Source: Vreelandella olivaria (lineage in GTDB: Bacteria; Pseudomonadota; Gammaproteobacteria; Pseudomonadales; Halomonadaceae). From it: a stretch of DNA of 64,000 nucleotides. Position numbers and translations under genes: made by a program. The notes below the pieces were generated by a model. The model saw only the letters and a list, made by a program, of their open reading frames with translations. It did not search any database and was not told the DNA's origin. The stretch covers positions 620,001-684,000 of the forward strand of contig AP019416.1 of the NCBI GenBank assembly GCA_004295565.1. The letters are read 5' to 3'. Below, in pieces: positions 31,303 through 41,897 of this stretch (position 1 is its first letter; each line of letters begins with the position of its first letter).

Positions 31303-32388
31303 CCACCGCCAGCTCGGCAACCCGTTCGGCGTGCACTTTCTGCTGTGCTTGTTGGGCCAGGCGTGCTGCTTGGGTATCCTCGCTTTCACAGGTTTCGATC
31401 TTTTCAGGGTGCAGCCCCAACTTGGCAAACAGCGCACGGTCGCGATCCGCCTGGGGGTTGCCAGTGGTGAGCAGTTTGTCGCCGTAGAAGATCGAGTTGG
31501 CGCCAGCCAAAAACGCCAGCGCCTGGGTCGATTCGTTCATTTGTTCACGGCCAGCGGAGAGTCGCACATGGCTTTGCGGCATCATAATACGGGCGACGGC
31601 AATGGCGCGGATAAACTCGATGGGGTCTAGATCTTCGACGTTTTCCAGCGGTGTTCCGGGGACTTTCACCAGCATATTGATCGGCACGGATTCCGGGTGT
31701 GGTGAGAGCTTGGCCAGCTGTTGCAGTAGGGCGCTACGATCCTGGGCATCTTCTCCCATGCCGAGAATGCCGCCAGAGCAGACCTTCATGCCCGCATCGC
31801 GCACGTTGGAGAGCGTTTCCAGTCGGTCGCTGTAGGTGCGGGTGGTGATGATTTCGCCGTAGAACTCCGGCGAGGTATCCAGGTTGTGGTTGTAGTAATC
31901 GAGCCCGGCGGTGGCCAGTCGGCTGGCCTGTTCACCGTCCACCATACCCAGCGTCATACAGGTCTCCAGGCCCACGGCTTTCACCTGACGAACCATCTCT
32001 TCCACCAGCAGCAAGTCTTTATCCCGGGGGCTGCGCCACGCTGCGCCCATACAAAAACGGCTGGCACCGGCTTCTTTCGCTGCCTTGGCTTGTTCGACGA
32101 CTTTTCGATTTCCAGCAGCTTCTCTTTCTCTAGCTGAGTATTGTAGTGGCCGGATTGTGGGCAGTATTTGCAGTCCTCTGGGCAGGCGCCGGTTTTAATC
32201 GAGAGAAGAGTTGAGACCTGCACCGCGTTGGCATCGAAGTGGGCACGGTGCACCTGTTGGGCTTGAAACAGCAGGTCGTTGAACGGTAGCGCAAACAGCG
32301 CGTTGATCTCATCCAGCGTCCAGTCGTGGCGCTGCGGGTAGCTCTGCTCTTGGCGCTGCTGGTGAGATAGCTCATGGGGCACGGTCAT
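31289..32388 (-). CDS. bioB: Biotin synthase BioB (frameshifted)
   Basis: About 366 residues. Radical SAM enzyme that inserts sulphur into dethiobiotin. [18 protein letters not shown] holds the CxxxCxxC cluster site; [20 protein letters not shown] and [10 protein letters not shown] are further family blocks, with [14 protein letters not shown] near the end. One A is missing in AAAA near 32101-32104; the repaired segment reads [20 protein letters not shown]. First gene of the bioBFHCDA operon. A promoter and candidate BirA site lie just upstream. Confidence 0.93.
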
Positions 32389-32390
32389 GG

Positions 32391-32452
32391 GTGTAAACCT
32401 TTTACCTTTAATAGTTGACGAGACTTTAGCGGCGTTGCGCTTTGGGTGTCAA
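32391..32452 (-). promoter_or_regulatory. bioB promoter with candidate BirA operator
   Basis: On the - strand TTGACA (32447-32452) and CTAAAG (32424-32429) are spaced by 17 bases. Just downstream, TCGTCAACT (32413-32421) and GGTTTACAC (32391-32399) resemble the two halves of a BirA site (TTGTMAACC ... GGTTTACAA), 7/9 and 8/9, but the gap is 13 bases where 14-16 is usual. Given the local indel rate the gap may be wrong. The site would cover the transcript start. Confidence 0.5.
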
Positions 32453-32568
32453 CGTTGAGAGGTTTTAGGTTTACGGTGATGTGGTGGAAACATTCGTCAA
32501 AATATGGTGCGTTCATTTATACTCCACGCCCTTTTCACTGTTAGTTGTTTCCCTCTTCTGGAGCGCGG

Positions 32569-33333
32569 ATGTCTGCTTTTGAAAGCGCTGTGAATGATCG
32601 CTCTGTCGTTGGTTCTGAAGATGTTCCCACCAGTGAATATCCGCGTCCGCCCAGGCGTGAGTTTAAAGCCCGCGGCAGTTTTGTTACCCGCTGCGAAGGC
32701 TGCAATTTGCCGGTACTCAATTGCTTGTGCCCGTATAAAGTGAAGGCGGAGAGCGTGGCTCAGGTGTGGCTGTTGACGCACCCCTTGGAGCACTTTAAAC
32801 CGACCAATACCGGGCGTTTGATCGGCGATGTGATCACCACGACCCAGGTATTTACCTGGTACCGTACGGCGCCGGATGCCCAGCTAGCCGCGTTGCTAAA
32901 AGACCCCCGCTACGCGCCCTTTGTGATTTTCCCCGATGACCAGCCTGACTATGCCGACCGTGTGGTGGGGATAGAAACGGTGCATGGGGCGAAAGCCCAG
33001 GCGCGCATCCCGGTGTTTATTATTCTGGATGGCACCTGGCGTCAGGCGCGGCGTATGTTCCGCAAAAGCCCTTACCTGGATGGTTTGCCTGTGCTGCCCT
33101 TGAAAACCGAACGCGAGACGCGCTATCGGCTGCGCAAACCGGCGTCAAAAGCGCATTTATGCACGGCGGAAGTGGCGATTGAGCTGCTGCGCCAGGGGGG
33201 CGATACAGCGGCAGCGGACGTGTTGGATGACTACTTTGAGGTGTTCAACGATAGCTATGCGGCGAGCCGATTGCATCATAAAATCGACCCGCCGACTGCG
33301 GCGATGCGGCGCTTGTTACGCCAGAGCCCTTAA
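32569..33333 (+). CDS. tapT: tRNA-uridine aminocarboxypropyltransferase TapT (DTW domain)
   Basis: Intact 254-residue DTW-domain protein. It is closest in pattern to E. coli TapT (YfiP), which adds an aminocarboxypropyl group from SAM to uridine 47 of tRNA (acp3U). Zinc-type cysteines RCEGCNLPVLNCLCPY, then HPLEHFKPTNTGRLIGDV, the DTW-equivalent LDGTWRQARRMFRKSPYLD and RLRKPASKAHLCTAEVAIEL. ATG 32569 follows GGAG. The stop overlaps that of the converging TraB gene by a few bases. Confidence 0.88.
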   Translation: MSAFESAVNDRSVVGSEDVPTSEYPRPPRREFKARGSFVTRCEGCNLPVLNCLCPYKVKAESVAQVWLLTHPLEHFKPTNTGRLIGDVITTTQVFTWYRTAPDAQLAALLKDPRYAPFVIFPDDQPDYADRVVGIETVHGAKAQARIPVFIILDGTWRQARRMFRKSPYLDGLPVLPLKTERETRYRLRKPASKAHLCTAEVAIELLRQGGDTAAADVLDDYFEVFNDSYAASRLHHKIDPPTAAMRRLLRQSP

Positions 33334-34602
33334 CCGCCAAACAGGGCACCGGCGATCCTGAATCCAGCCACCCAGGTGCCTATCGCCGAGCCTAGCGTAG
33401 CGAGAATAAACACCAGCAGGGTGCGCGATACCCGGTTTTGCCACCACCCTTTTAACTGGGTGACATCGTGGCGTAGCGATGAGAAATCGCGCACTTTGGG
33501 TTTGCGCAAATAGAGCTCAACCCCGCCGCCACAAAGCCCGCACCGATGGTGGGGTTCAACGAGGTAAGCGGGGCGGCAAAGAAGGTGGCAATCACCGTAA
33601 CCGGATGCGCCATGGCGATAATGGTTGCGCCGCCGGAGAGAATCCCGTTAATCAGGAACCACTCAACCACCAACTGCCAGCCCAGATCGGTATTGCGGGA
33701 AAAGCCAATCGCAAAGCCGGTAAGCACCAGTGCGGTAATCAACCACGGTAGCGCTTTCCAAATCTTGGACGGCGGCGGGGTGGCTTCAGGGCTTCGCGCT
33801 CGACCTTTGGCTCGGCGGGCAGTGGCGCTTCAAGATGCTCACCGGTGCCTTTGAGGTGGCCTGCGCCAAGCACCACTAACACGTGTTGGTAGCGCCCCGG
33901 CGGCGCGTCCTCGGCCAAACGCAGCGCCATATAACGGTCGCGTTCACGAATCAGCGGGGTATAGAGCGCTTCGGATTCGGCGGCAAACTCGCTGAAGGTG
34001 GCCTCCAGCATATCGCCCTCTTTGAGCTTTTCGATATCCTCTTTGGAGATATCCTGGCGGGATAACACGCTGCCCAGCAGGCCTGAAAAGAGCGAGAAGC
34101 GCTGCCACCAGGGCACGTTGCTGTAAATGCGCTTCAGCGTTATGCCGACATCGCGATCGACCAGCAGCAGCGGCAGCTGGCGACGGCTGGCTTCCTCAAC
34201 GGCGGCGCGCATTTCGGCACCCGGCTGAATGCCGGATTGATCGGCAATCCGCTGCTGAAAGGCGCCCAGCGCCAGGCTCGCGGCCACCATGCCCGCTTTA
34301 CCCTGTTTAAAGACTTGAAACAGATCCTGCTCGCCCATGGCATCCGGGTTGGCCATGCTGTGGTGACGGGCATCGCAGAGCTCAATGGCGACGGCGTCAA
34401 ACGCACCGCTATCCAACAGGGCGCGAACATCGTCGGCGCTTTCCGCCGACACGTGAGCAGTGCCCAGCAGCGTGTAGCGGGTTTCGCCAATGGTGAACGT
34501 TTTTAATGGCCCACTGGTAAGGGGAAGCGGGGGCGCTGTTTCAGCCAGCGACCCCGCCTCTGCGTTGGGCGTTTCTTGGTGAGATGTATCATCGTGGTTC
34601 AT
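33330..34602 (-). CDS. TraB/PrgY-family membrane protein (two frameshifts)
   Basis: About 424 residues after repair. The N-terminal TraB domain has YTLLGTAHVSAESADDVRAL, VAIELCDARHH and LPLLLVDRDVGITLKRIY; the C-terminal part has several membrane segments (LITALVLTGFAIGF, VVEWFLINGILSGGATIIAM) and ends FRIAGALFGG. Family members resemble TIKI-like metalloproteases and PrgY pheromone-inhibitor proteins; the bacterial role is unknown. One C is missing near 33772-33778 and one G in G4 at about 33521-33524. It follows trkH on the same strand. Confidence 0.85.
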
Positions 34603-34645
34603 TAACAGCTCTCAATTCGATCAAATAAGTGGGTCTGGTGGAGGT

Positions 34646-36091
34646 TCAGCGCCGCCAGAAAGCGGGCGTAAACAGCACCAGTACCGTAAAAATTTCCAGG
34701 CGCCCAAGCAGCATGGCCATGACCAGTATCCATTTGGCCAAGCTGGGCATGTCGCCGTAGTGAGCGTGGGACTCTCCCAGCGCCGGGCCGAGGTTGTTGA
34801 GGGCCGAGCCCACCGTCGACCAGGCGGTTACCTGATCAACCCCGGTCGCCATCACTCCCACCAGCATCAAAAAGAACAGCATCACGTAGACCGAAAAGAA
34901 CCCCCAGACCGCTTGGGCAATGCTGTCGGGAACGCTGACCTTGCCCACTTTGACCGCAATCACCGCGTTGGGGTGGATCAGGCGCATAATCTCGCGCATG
35001 CCCTGTTTGATGATCAAAATAATCCGGATCACTTTCATGCCGCCGCCGGTAGAGCCGGAGCAGCCACCCACGAAGGCCGCCACAAACAGCAGGAAGGGCA
35101 GGGCGCCGGGCCACATGGAGAAGTCGGCAACGCTAAAGCCTGCGGTGGTGGCCACCGACACGACTTGGAAAACCCCGTGGCGCAGGCCGCGCAGCGTGTC
35201 ATAGGTGTCGGTTAACCACAGGGAGAGCACGGTGATCACTGACAGCGCGAGCAAAAATAACATTAAAAAACGCGCTTCGGGGTCGTGAAAGTAGTGCATC
35301 AGGCTTTTTTCACGCCAGGCGATAAAGTGCAGGCTAAAGCTGAACGCCGAAATCAACATAAAGCCGACACAGATCATTTCGATGGCGGCGCTATCGAAGT
35401 AGCCGATGCTGGCGTCGTAGGTGGAAAAACCACCGATAGCAACCGTCGAAAAGCTATGGCTCAAGGCATCGAACCAGCTCATTCCCGCTAGCATATAGGC
35501 GATCATGCAAGCTAACGTCAGCGTGGCGTAGATGTACCACAGCGCCTTGGCGGTTTCGGTGATCCGGGGGTGAGTTTGGAGTCTTTCAGCGGCCCAGGAA
35601 TCTCGGTGCGGTAAAGCGCCATTCCACCCACCCCAGGGTCGGCAAAATGGCAACGGCCAGAACGACGATACCCATGCCGCCCAGCCACTGGAGCTGCTGG
35701 CGGTAGTAGAGAATCGATTCGGGTAAAAAATCGATACCGGTGATCACCGTGGCGCCGGTGGTGGTTAAACCGGAAAATGACTCAAACACCGCATCGGTGA
35801 TACCCAGTGAGCCTTCACCGAATAGCATTAGCGGAAGCGAGCCGAACAGTGCCAGCACCGTCCAGAACATTGCGGCGATGATAAAGCCGTCGCGGATACG
35901 CAGCTCTTTTGCGAGCGCCGATTGGGCAGGTAGAGCAGCAGCCCGGTGGAGACAGAGATCGCAATGCCGCTAATAAAGGCACTCCACACGCCGTCGCGAA
36001 ACCACAGTGAGATCAGCGTAGGGGGGAGCATGGTCAGGCTGAACAGCATGAGCAGCAGCCCCAAAATGCGCAAAATAACCCGCAGACTCAT
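34646..36091 (-). CDS. trkH: Trk potassium uptake channel TrkH (three frameshifts)
   Basis: About 482 residues after repair, standard for TrkH. K+ channel-forming subunit with selectivity-filter loops [50 protein letters not shown] and a final loop after [34 protein letters not shown] is also typical. One base is missing near 35925 and one G in the G4 near 35628-35634; one C is missing in C5 near 35560-35566. TrkA, 53 bases upstream, is its NAD-binding regulator. Potassium uptake is central to osmoadaptation. Confidence 0.92.
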
Positions 36092-36143
36092 GGTTGTCGC
36101 ATGCTCCTGTTATTAGCCGCCAGTGGCAGTGATTCGAGGGTTA

Positions 36144-37515
36144 TCAAAAGAACGTTAAACCGACTTGGAACAGGCGCTCCACATCGCGAATGCGGCGCTT
36201 GTCGATCACAAACAGAATCACGTGGTCGCCGCTCTCTACCATCACATCGCCGTGGGCGATGATGACCTCTTGCCGCGCACAATCGCGCCAATCGTGGTGC
36301 CATCGGGCAGGTCGATCTCACGAATAGTGCGCCCCACCACTTTCGATGACTGCTTATCGCCATGGGCGATGGCCTCAATAAGCCTCAGCGGCGCCGCGAC
36401 GTAGGGAATGGACGTTGACGATATCGCCCCGGCGCACGTGGGTGAGCAGGCTGCCGATGGTGGCTTGCTGGGGTGAGATGGCAATATCGATCTCGCCGCC
36501 CTGAACAAGGTCAACGTAAGCAGCGTTGTTAATCAGCGTCAGCACCTTCTTCGCCCCCAAGCGCTTAGCCAGTAGCGACGACATGATATTGACCTCGTCG
36601 TCGTTGGTCAGTGCGCAGAAGATATCGCACTCTTCGATGTTCTCCTCTTCCAGCAAACGCTTGCTGGTGGCGCTGCCGTGGAGCACCACGGTGCGATCCA
36701 ACCGCTCGGAGAGGGTGGTACAGCGCTCCAGGCTGTGTTCGATGATTTTGACCTGGTGGCTATGCTCCAAATGCTCCGCCAACCGCTCGCCGATATTGCC
36801 GCCCCGGCAATCACCACCGGCGGAAATCCCGCTCGACCCGGCGCAGCTCGCTCATCACTGCGCGGATATCCCGGCGGGCGGCGAGAAAGAACACCTCATC
36901 GTCGGCTTCGATGACCGTATCGCCGCGGGGGATGATCGGTCGGTTACGGCGGTAAATGGCGGCTACGCGGGTATCCACGTTGGGCATATGGCGGCGCAGA
37001 AAGGCCAAATCCTGGCCCACCAGCGGGCCGCCGTAGAAGGCTTTCACCGCCACCAGCTGTACCAAACCACCGGCAAACTCCAATACCTGCAGGGCGCCGG
37101 GGTGTTCAATCAGGCGGCGTACGTGGTCGGTGACTACCTGCTCGGGGCTGATGAGTACATCGATGGGGATGGCTTCGTGGGCAAAAAGGCCTTTACGGGT
37201 CAGGTACGCCGTGGCGCGCACCCGGGCAATTTTGGTCGGCGTGCGAAACAGCGTATGGGCGACCTGGCAGGCGATCATATTGATCTCGTCGCTATTGGTG
37301 ACAGCGATCAACATATCGGCGTCTTCACAGCCCGCCTGGCGCAGCACAATCGGGTAGGAGCCCGCTCCGGTGACGGTGCGGATATCGAGTTTGGTATGCA
37401 GGTCGCGCAATTTCTTGGCGTCAGTGTCAACGACAGTGATGTCGTTCTCCTCGCGGGCGAGGTGTTCTGCCAATGTGCCGCCGACCTGGCCGGCGCCGAG
37501 AATGATGATTTTCAT
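36144..37515 (-). CDS. trkA: Trk system regulatory protein TrkA (four shifts)
   Basis: About 457 residues after repair. Two RCK units, each with a Rossmann NAD site ([20 protein letters not shown] and [20 protein letters not shown]) and a TrkA-C domain. It gates TrkH. Two G are missing near 36807-36816, one T is extra near 36388-36391 (repaired [14 protein letters not shown]), and one A is missing near 36275. Corrected C-terminus is [16 protein letters not shown] with stop at 36144-36146. It lies at the expected place after rsmB, but with a dodecin gene between. Confidence 0.9.
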
Positions 37516-37612
37516 TGCTGAGCATCGGTTCCATTAAAAGCGCCAGCGCGCGATATCATTAAGACCAAGCGTTAAGGCCGGTCGGTGACCTATCATGCGC
37601 TGCAATAAAGAC

Positions 37613-37636
37613 GGCGGCCAGTGTAAACCAGCCGCC
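37613..37636 (-). terminator. Possible terminator after dodecin gene
   Basis: GGCGGC (37613-37618) and GCCGCC (37631-37636) can pair with a 12-base loop. On the - strand it is followed by GTCTTTATT, a weak T-tract. It starts 20 bases beyond the dodecin stop. Confidence 0.4.
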
Positions 37637-37655
37637 GCCGAAAAGCAGGTGGGGA

Positions 37656-37862
37656 TTACTCTAGCGTAAAGCCCACTTTAACCGTGACCTGCCAGTGGGC
37701 TACTTGACCATCTTCAATATGGCCGCGGGTATCGACGACTTCCAGCCAACGCATGTGGTGAATCGTTTCTGATGCTTTGGCCAGTGCGTTCTGTACCGCT
37801 TCCTCAATGCCTTTCTCGGAAGAACCGGTCAGTTCCACGTGCTTGTAGGTGTGATGACTCAT
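37656..37862 (-). CDS. Dodecin
   Basis: Intact 68-residue dodecin, a dodecameric flavin (or CoA) storage protein. [20 protein letters not shown], then [19 protein letters not shown] with the flavin-stacking Trp, and [11 protein letters not shown] at the end match the family over the full length. AAGGAGA precedes ATG 37862. It is inserted between rsmB and trkA, which are normally adjacent. Confidence 0.93.
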   Translation of the reverse strand: MSHHTYKHVELTGSSEKGIEEAVQNALAKASETIHHMRWLEVVDTRGHIEDGQVAHWQVTVKVGFTLE

Positions 37863-37914
37863 AAATGTCTCCTTCCTTGTCATAAATTCACTGCCCCACG
37901 GCAACCGTTAGCGT

Positions 37915-39251
37915 CTAGGCAGTGCGCTTCTCTAGTCTGGCATAAAAAAAGCCATCGTGACTGCTCTGGGCCGGAAACAGTTGGCGACCCGCGCCGTTGG
38001 TGATTCCCCAGGCAACGTCGTTAGGCGTGGTCACGTGGGCGTTGGGGGTACGGGCGAGAAACGCCTCAATCTGCTCACTGTTCTCCTCCGGCAGTACCGA
38101 ACAGGTGGCATACAGCAAGGTACCGCCCTCGCGCAGCATGGGCCAAAGGTTGTCTAACAGCTGGCGTTGAAGCTTGGCCAACGGGCGGATATCGTCTTTG
38201 CGGCGCAGCTTTTTGATATCGGGATGGCGGCGAATAACGCCAGTGCCGGAGCAGGGGCGTCGAGCAGAATGGCATCAAGGGGGTGCCGCTCCACCAGTCG
38301 CGCTCGGTGGCATCGGCGTGTTCTAGCGCCGCCTCAACACCAGGCGGCTGAGCGTATCTTCCACCCGCGCCAAGCGCTGGTTATCGCTATCGATCGCCGT
38401 TAGGGCAATATCAAACTGCTCGAGCAAGTGGGCCGTTTTACCGCCTGGCGCGCAGCAGGCATCAAGTACGCGAGCGCCTGGCCGTGGCGCCAGGGCTGGG
38501 CCAAGCAGTGCCGCTGAGAGCTGAGCGGCCTCGTCCTGAACGCTAACGTGGCCCTCGTCAAAACCGGGCAGCGCGGTGACATCGCAGGGCGTTTCCAGGG
38601 TGATGGCGTCTGGGGCGTGGGGGCATAAGTGGCCGTTTAACCCCTGTTCGGTAAGCATGCCCAAATAGGCTTCACGGTCGTTGTAGCGCTGATTGACCCT
38701 TAATGTCATCGGCCCAGGGTGGTTGTTGGCCTCAATAATAGCGCGCCACTGCTCTGGCCATGCCTGACGCAAGGCGTTGAGGAGCCACGGCGGATGTTCT
38801 AGCGCGACGCTCTCGTCCCGGTCTACCTGAGCCTGGAGCGCCTCGGATTCGCGCTGTAGCCGCCGCAGGCAGCCATTAAGCACGCGAGTGGCCCACTCCT
38901 TATTCAGTAAGCGCGCAGCGCCAGCGGTTTCGCCTACCGCCGCATGGGCGGGAATGCGCATATACAGCAACTGGTAAATCCCCAACAGCAGCAGCGCCTG
39001 AATATCGCTGTCGCGTTTTTTAAACGGCTGCTTCAGCAGCACGCCGGCAAGGGCTTCCAGGCGTGGTAAGCGGCGGCAGGTGCCGAAGCAGAGCTCTTTG
39101 AGCAACCCGCGGTCGCGGGCCACCACGCTGTGCTCATCCAGCCCCGCCAGGGAAACCCTGGTCGCTAAGCACCGGGGCCAAGGCGCGGGCCGCAGCAGCG
39201 CGGACTTCCTGACCACTGCCGCCACCTTGAGGGGGAGCGCTTTTGGCTCAT
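37915..39251 (-). CDS. rsmB: 16S rRNA m5C967 methyltransferase RsmB (about five shifts)
   Basis: About 446 residues after repair. Methylates C967 of 16S rRNA. N-terminal NusB-like region ([40 protein letters not shown]), then the Rossmann domain [38 protein letters not shown] and [16 protein letters not shown] with both catalytic cysteines. Shifts: two C missing near 39233-39238, one T extra near 39156-39159, one G missing near 38344, one C each near 38280-38284 and 38257-38260. ATG 39251 overlaps fmt. The printed frame joining fmt and rsmB is an artefact. Confidence 0.88.
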
Positions 39252-40262
39252 GGTGCTTCTCCTTCGCTGGCCTGGGCCGCTTGGTTATCAAAAGAGCATC
39301 AAAACGAGCACCAAGACGCGTGCCGGTAGCAAGGCGCGCGTGGCGCGCATTCAGTAAGTCACGTACGGCCATGGCTTTACCGCCAGGCAACTGTGCGCTG
39401 GTCACACAAAGCACCTCGCGGCCGTTGTGCCCACAGGCAATGCGTAGATGATCGTCGCCGTGATCGAGTAGCGTGCCGGGCTCACAGGCTGGCTGCTCGC
39501 CCTCTTCGACGTTCGCCATTAGCAGCCGCAAACGATCATCGCCTAATGCGCACCAGGCCACCGGCCAGGGGTTAAAGGCGCGAATCTTGCTGGCGAGCAG
39601 GTGAGCTGGCTGGTTAAAGTCGAGCTCGGCTTCCGCTTTGCTCAGCTTGGCGGCATAGGTGACGCCCTCTTCCGGCTGAGGCGTGGCGCGAGCGGTGCCA
39701 GTGGCCAGATCATCCAGGGTATTGATCAACGCATTGGCGCCTTGAATGGCGAGGCGGTCATGCAAATCGCCGCCGGTGGTGCGCTCTGTAATAGGTGTAC
39801 GCACTTCCGTGAGCATCGCGCCGGTATCCAGGCCAGCATCCATCTGCATAATGGTTACGCCGGATACCTTGTCGCCCGCTTCAATGGCGCGCTGAATCGG
39901 CGCCGCGCCACGCCACCGGGGCAGCAGCGAAGCGTGAACGTTAACGCAGCCGAGTCGCGGTATGTCCAGCACGGCCTGGGGTAGCAGCAGCCCATAGGCG
40001 ACGACAACCATAATGTCAGCCTCGAGCGCGGCCAGCTCGGCTTGAGCCTCGGGCGCTTTTAGCGTCTGCGGCTGATAGACAGGCAGATCGTGCTCCAAGG
40101 CCAGCTGTTTGACCGGGCTGGGCGTTAGCTTACGGCCACGACCAGCGGGGCGGTCGGGTTGGTATACACCGCCACCACGTCGTGCTGGCTTTCCAGCAGC
40201 GCGGCAAGGCTGGAGGCGGCGAATTCAGGCGTGCCGGCAAAAACAACGCGCAATCTTGACAT
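39248..40262 (-). CDS. fmt: Methionyl-tRNA formyltransferase Fmt (two frameshifts)
   Basis: About 338 residues after repair. Formylates Met-tRNAfMet with 10-formyl-THF. [18 protein letters not shown] and the [20 protein letters not shown] catalytic block (Asn, His) are present, with [12 protein letters not shown] and the C-terminal OB fold ([13 protein letters not shown]). One C is missing near 40163-40167. Adding one T to the T4 at about 39286-39289 ends the protein ...[17 protein letters not shown] with TGA at 39248-39250, overlapping the rsmB ATG. Start ATG 40262. Confidence 0.92.
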
Positions 40263-40307
40263 AGAGAGGGCTACCTGGCTTAGCTGAAATGTAAGTAGGA
40301 AAAAGGC

Positions 40308-40820
40308 TTAGGCGTCCTGCATCTGCTTATGGCGTTTCTGCATTTTCTTGCGGATACGGTCACGCTTTAGCGGCGACAGGTAGTCCACAAACAGCACGCC
40401 CTCAAGATGGTCGTACTCGTGCTGGATACAGTGTGCCAGCAGGCCCTCCGCTTCCAGTTCGTAGGCATCGCCATTACGATCCAGCGCGTTGAGCTGCACT
40501 TTAAGGTAGCGCGGCACTTCGGCGTAATGCTCGGGAATCGACAGGCAGCCTTCTGAAAGCGGCTCTTTCTCATCGCCAATCGGGGTATAGCGCGGATTGA
40601 TAAGCACCAGCGGCTGAGAGTTATCGTCGCTGACATCCATGACCACGATGCGGCGATGGACATCGATCTGGGTTGCGGCTAGGCCGATACCCCGTGCGTC
40701 ATACATGGTCTCCAGCATATCGTCGACGAGCTGGCGTACCTCATCGTCGACGGTTTCCACCGGAGCGGCCTTGGTGCGCAGGCGCTCATCGGGGAATTCA
40801 AGAATAGGAAGTTTGGCCAT
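40308..40820 (-). CDS. def: Peptide deformylase
   Basis: Intact 170-residue metalloenzyme that removes the formyl group from nascent proteins. The three family motifs are exact: [13 protein letters not shown] and QHEYDH (metal ligands Cys and two His, catalytic Glu). First gene of def-fmt-rsmB and divergent from the LysM-like gene. Confidence 0.97.
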   Translation of the reverse strand: MAKLPILEFPDERLRTKAAPVETVDDEVRQLVDDMLETMYDARGIGLAATQIDVHRRIVVMDVSDDNSQPLVLINPRYTPIGDEKEPLSEGCLSIPEHYAEVPRYLKVQLNALDRNGDAYELEAEGLLAHCIQHEYDHLEGVLFVDYLSPLKRDRIRKKMQKRHKQMQDA

Positions 40821-41013
40821 GGCGTTACAATCACCGTTATGCTGAGTCTGAATTAAGTCAAGCTAGGCAGTGACGAGCGTCTTCTAACCTAGGTACTTTA
40901 TGATGGGTCACTATAACATGCTGTCAACGTTTCTGGGCATGCGCACCCGATACGCACAGGGTTTCAGCAGCAACCTAATCATCGCGCTGATGCATTTTAT
41001 TGGGGAGAGCAGA

Positions 41014-41859
41014 ATGGCGTTAAAGCAACACGCCTATCGGTTAGCTTTAAGCGGTTTGCTGATGAGTGCAGTGATGCTCTTGAGTGTCGATGCCGCTGCT
41101 TGGGAGCGTGATCAAAGCGTCATTAAACTCTCTCCGCAGGTGCGTACTTTGCCCCATCGTGAAGCGGTCGAACCTATCGTCTTGGAGGAAGCGCGAGCTT
41201 TTCTACGCGAGCACCGCGTTGTCGATGATGCCGAGGCGTTGCAGGCGCTGGCTTACGTAGTGGCGGGAGATGATCGCCGTTTGATCAGCGGTGCGGGGGA
41301 TCGGTTATACGTGCGGGGTGATGTGCCACACCATGGTCAGTTGGGCATCTATCGGCAGTCGGAGCCCTACCTGGCAATGGATGGCACGCCGCTGGGCTTA
41401 GAGCTGATTAACGTGGGCATCGCTCGCCATGTCAGCAGTGAAGGCGATATTGCGCAGCTTGACGTCGTTAGCTCCCATCAGGAAGTACGGGTTAACGATA
41501 TCGTGTTGCCATTGGAGGAGCGCGAGCTGAGCCGAGAGTTTTTGCCCCGTGCGCCGCTCAATGCCGTCGAAGGTCATGTGATTGCCGTGCCAGGTGGCGT
41601 GCGCTTTATTGGCCGTTTCCAGATCGTCGCACTGGATCTTGGCACCCTGGATGGCTTACAGGCGGGCCATGTGCTGCAAGTCAATCAGCAGGGTGAGCTG
41701 ATTAACGACCCGCGTACCCAAGAACTGGTTCAGTTGCCGAGCAGTGAAGCGGGCACAGTGATGGTATTTAAGCCCTATGATCGCGTCAGCTATGCCTTGG
41801 TGACCCAGGCGTCACGGATGCTGGAGGTGGGCGATGAGGTTGGGTCAGCGACGAAATAA
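41014..41859 (+). CDS. LysM-family-type exported protein lacking a LysM domain
   Basis: Intact 281-residue exported protein at the place of the LysM protein that usually precedes dprA. Signal peptide LALSGLLMSAVMLLSVDAAA is followed at once by SVIKLSPQVRTLPHREAV and then AYVVAGDDRRLISGAGDRLY, the conserved C-terminal part of that family. In the homologues I know, a LysM peptidoglycan-binding domain of about 50 residues plus linker stands between. No LysM pattern appears here in any frame. GGGGAG precedes ATG 41014. Role unknown; probably an envelope protein. Confidence 0.75.
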   Translation: MALKQHAYRLALSGLLMSAVMLLSVDAAAWERDQSVIKLSPQVRTLPHREAVEPIVLEEARAFLREHRVVDDAEALQALAYVVAGDDRRLISGAGDRLYVRGDVPHHGQLGIYRQSEPYLAMDGTPLGLELINVGIARHVSSEGDIAQLDVVSSHQEVRVNDIVLPLEERELSREFLPRAPLNAVEGHVIAVPGGVRFIGRFQIVALDLGTLDGLQAGHVLQVNQQGELINDPRTQELVQLPSSEAGTVMVFKPYDRVSYALVTQASRMLEVGDEVGSATK

Positions 41860-41897
41860 CGGGCGGTAAATAAAGACGTTTAAAGATAGGAGGGAGT

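Noticed and set aside
36526-37521. 331-residue open frame on the + strand
   Set aside because: Antisense to trkA; no family features and a composition typical of a shadow frame.
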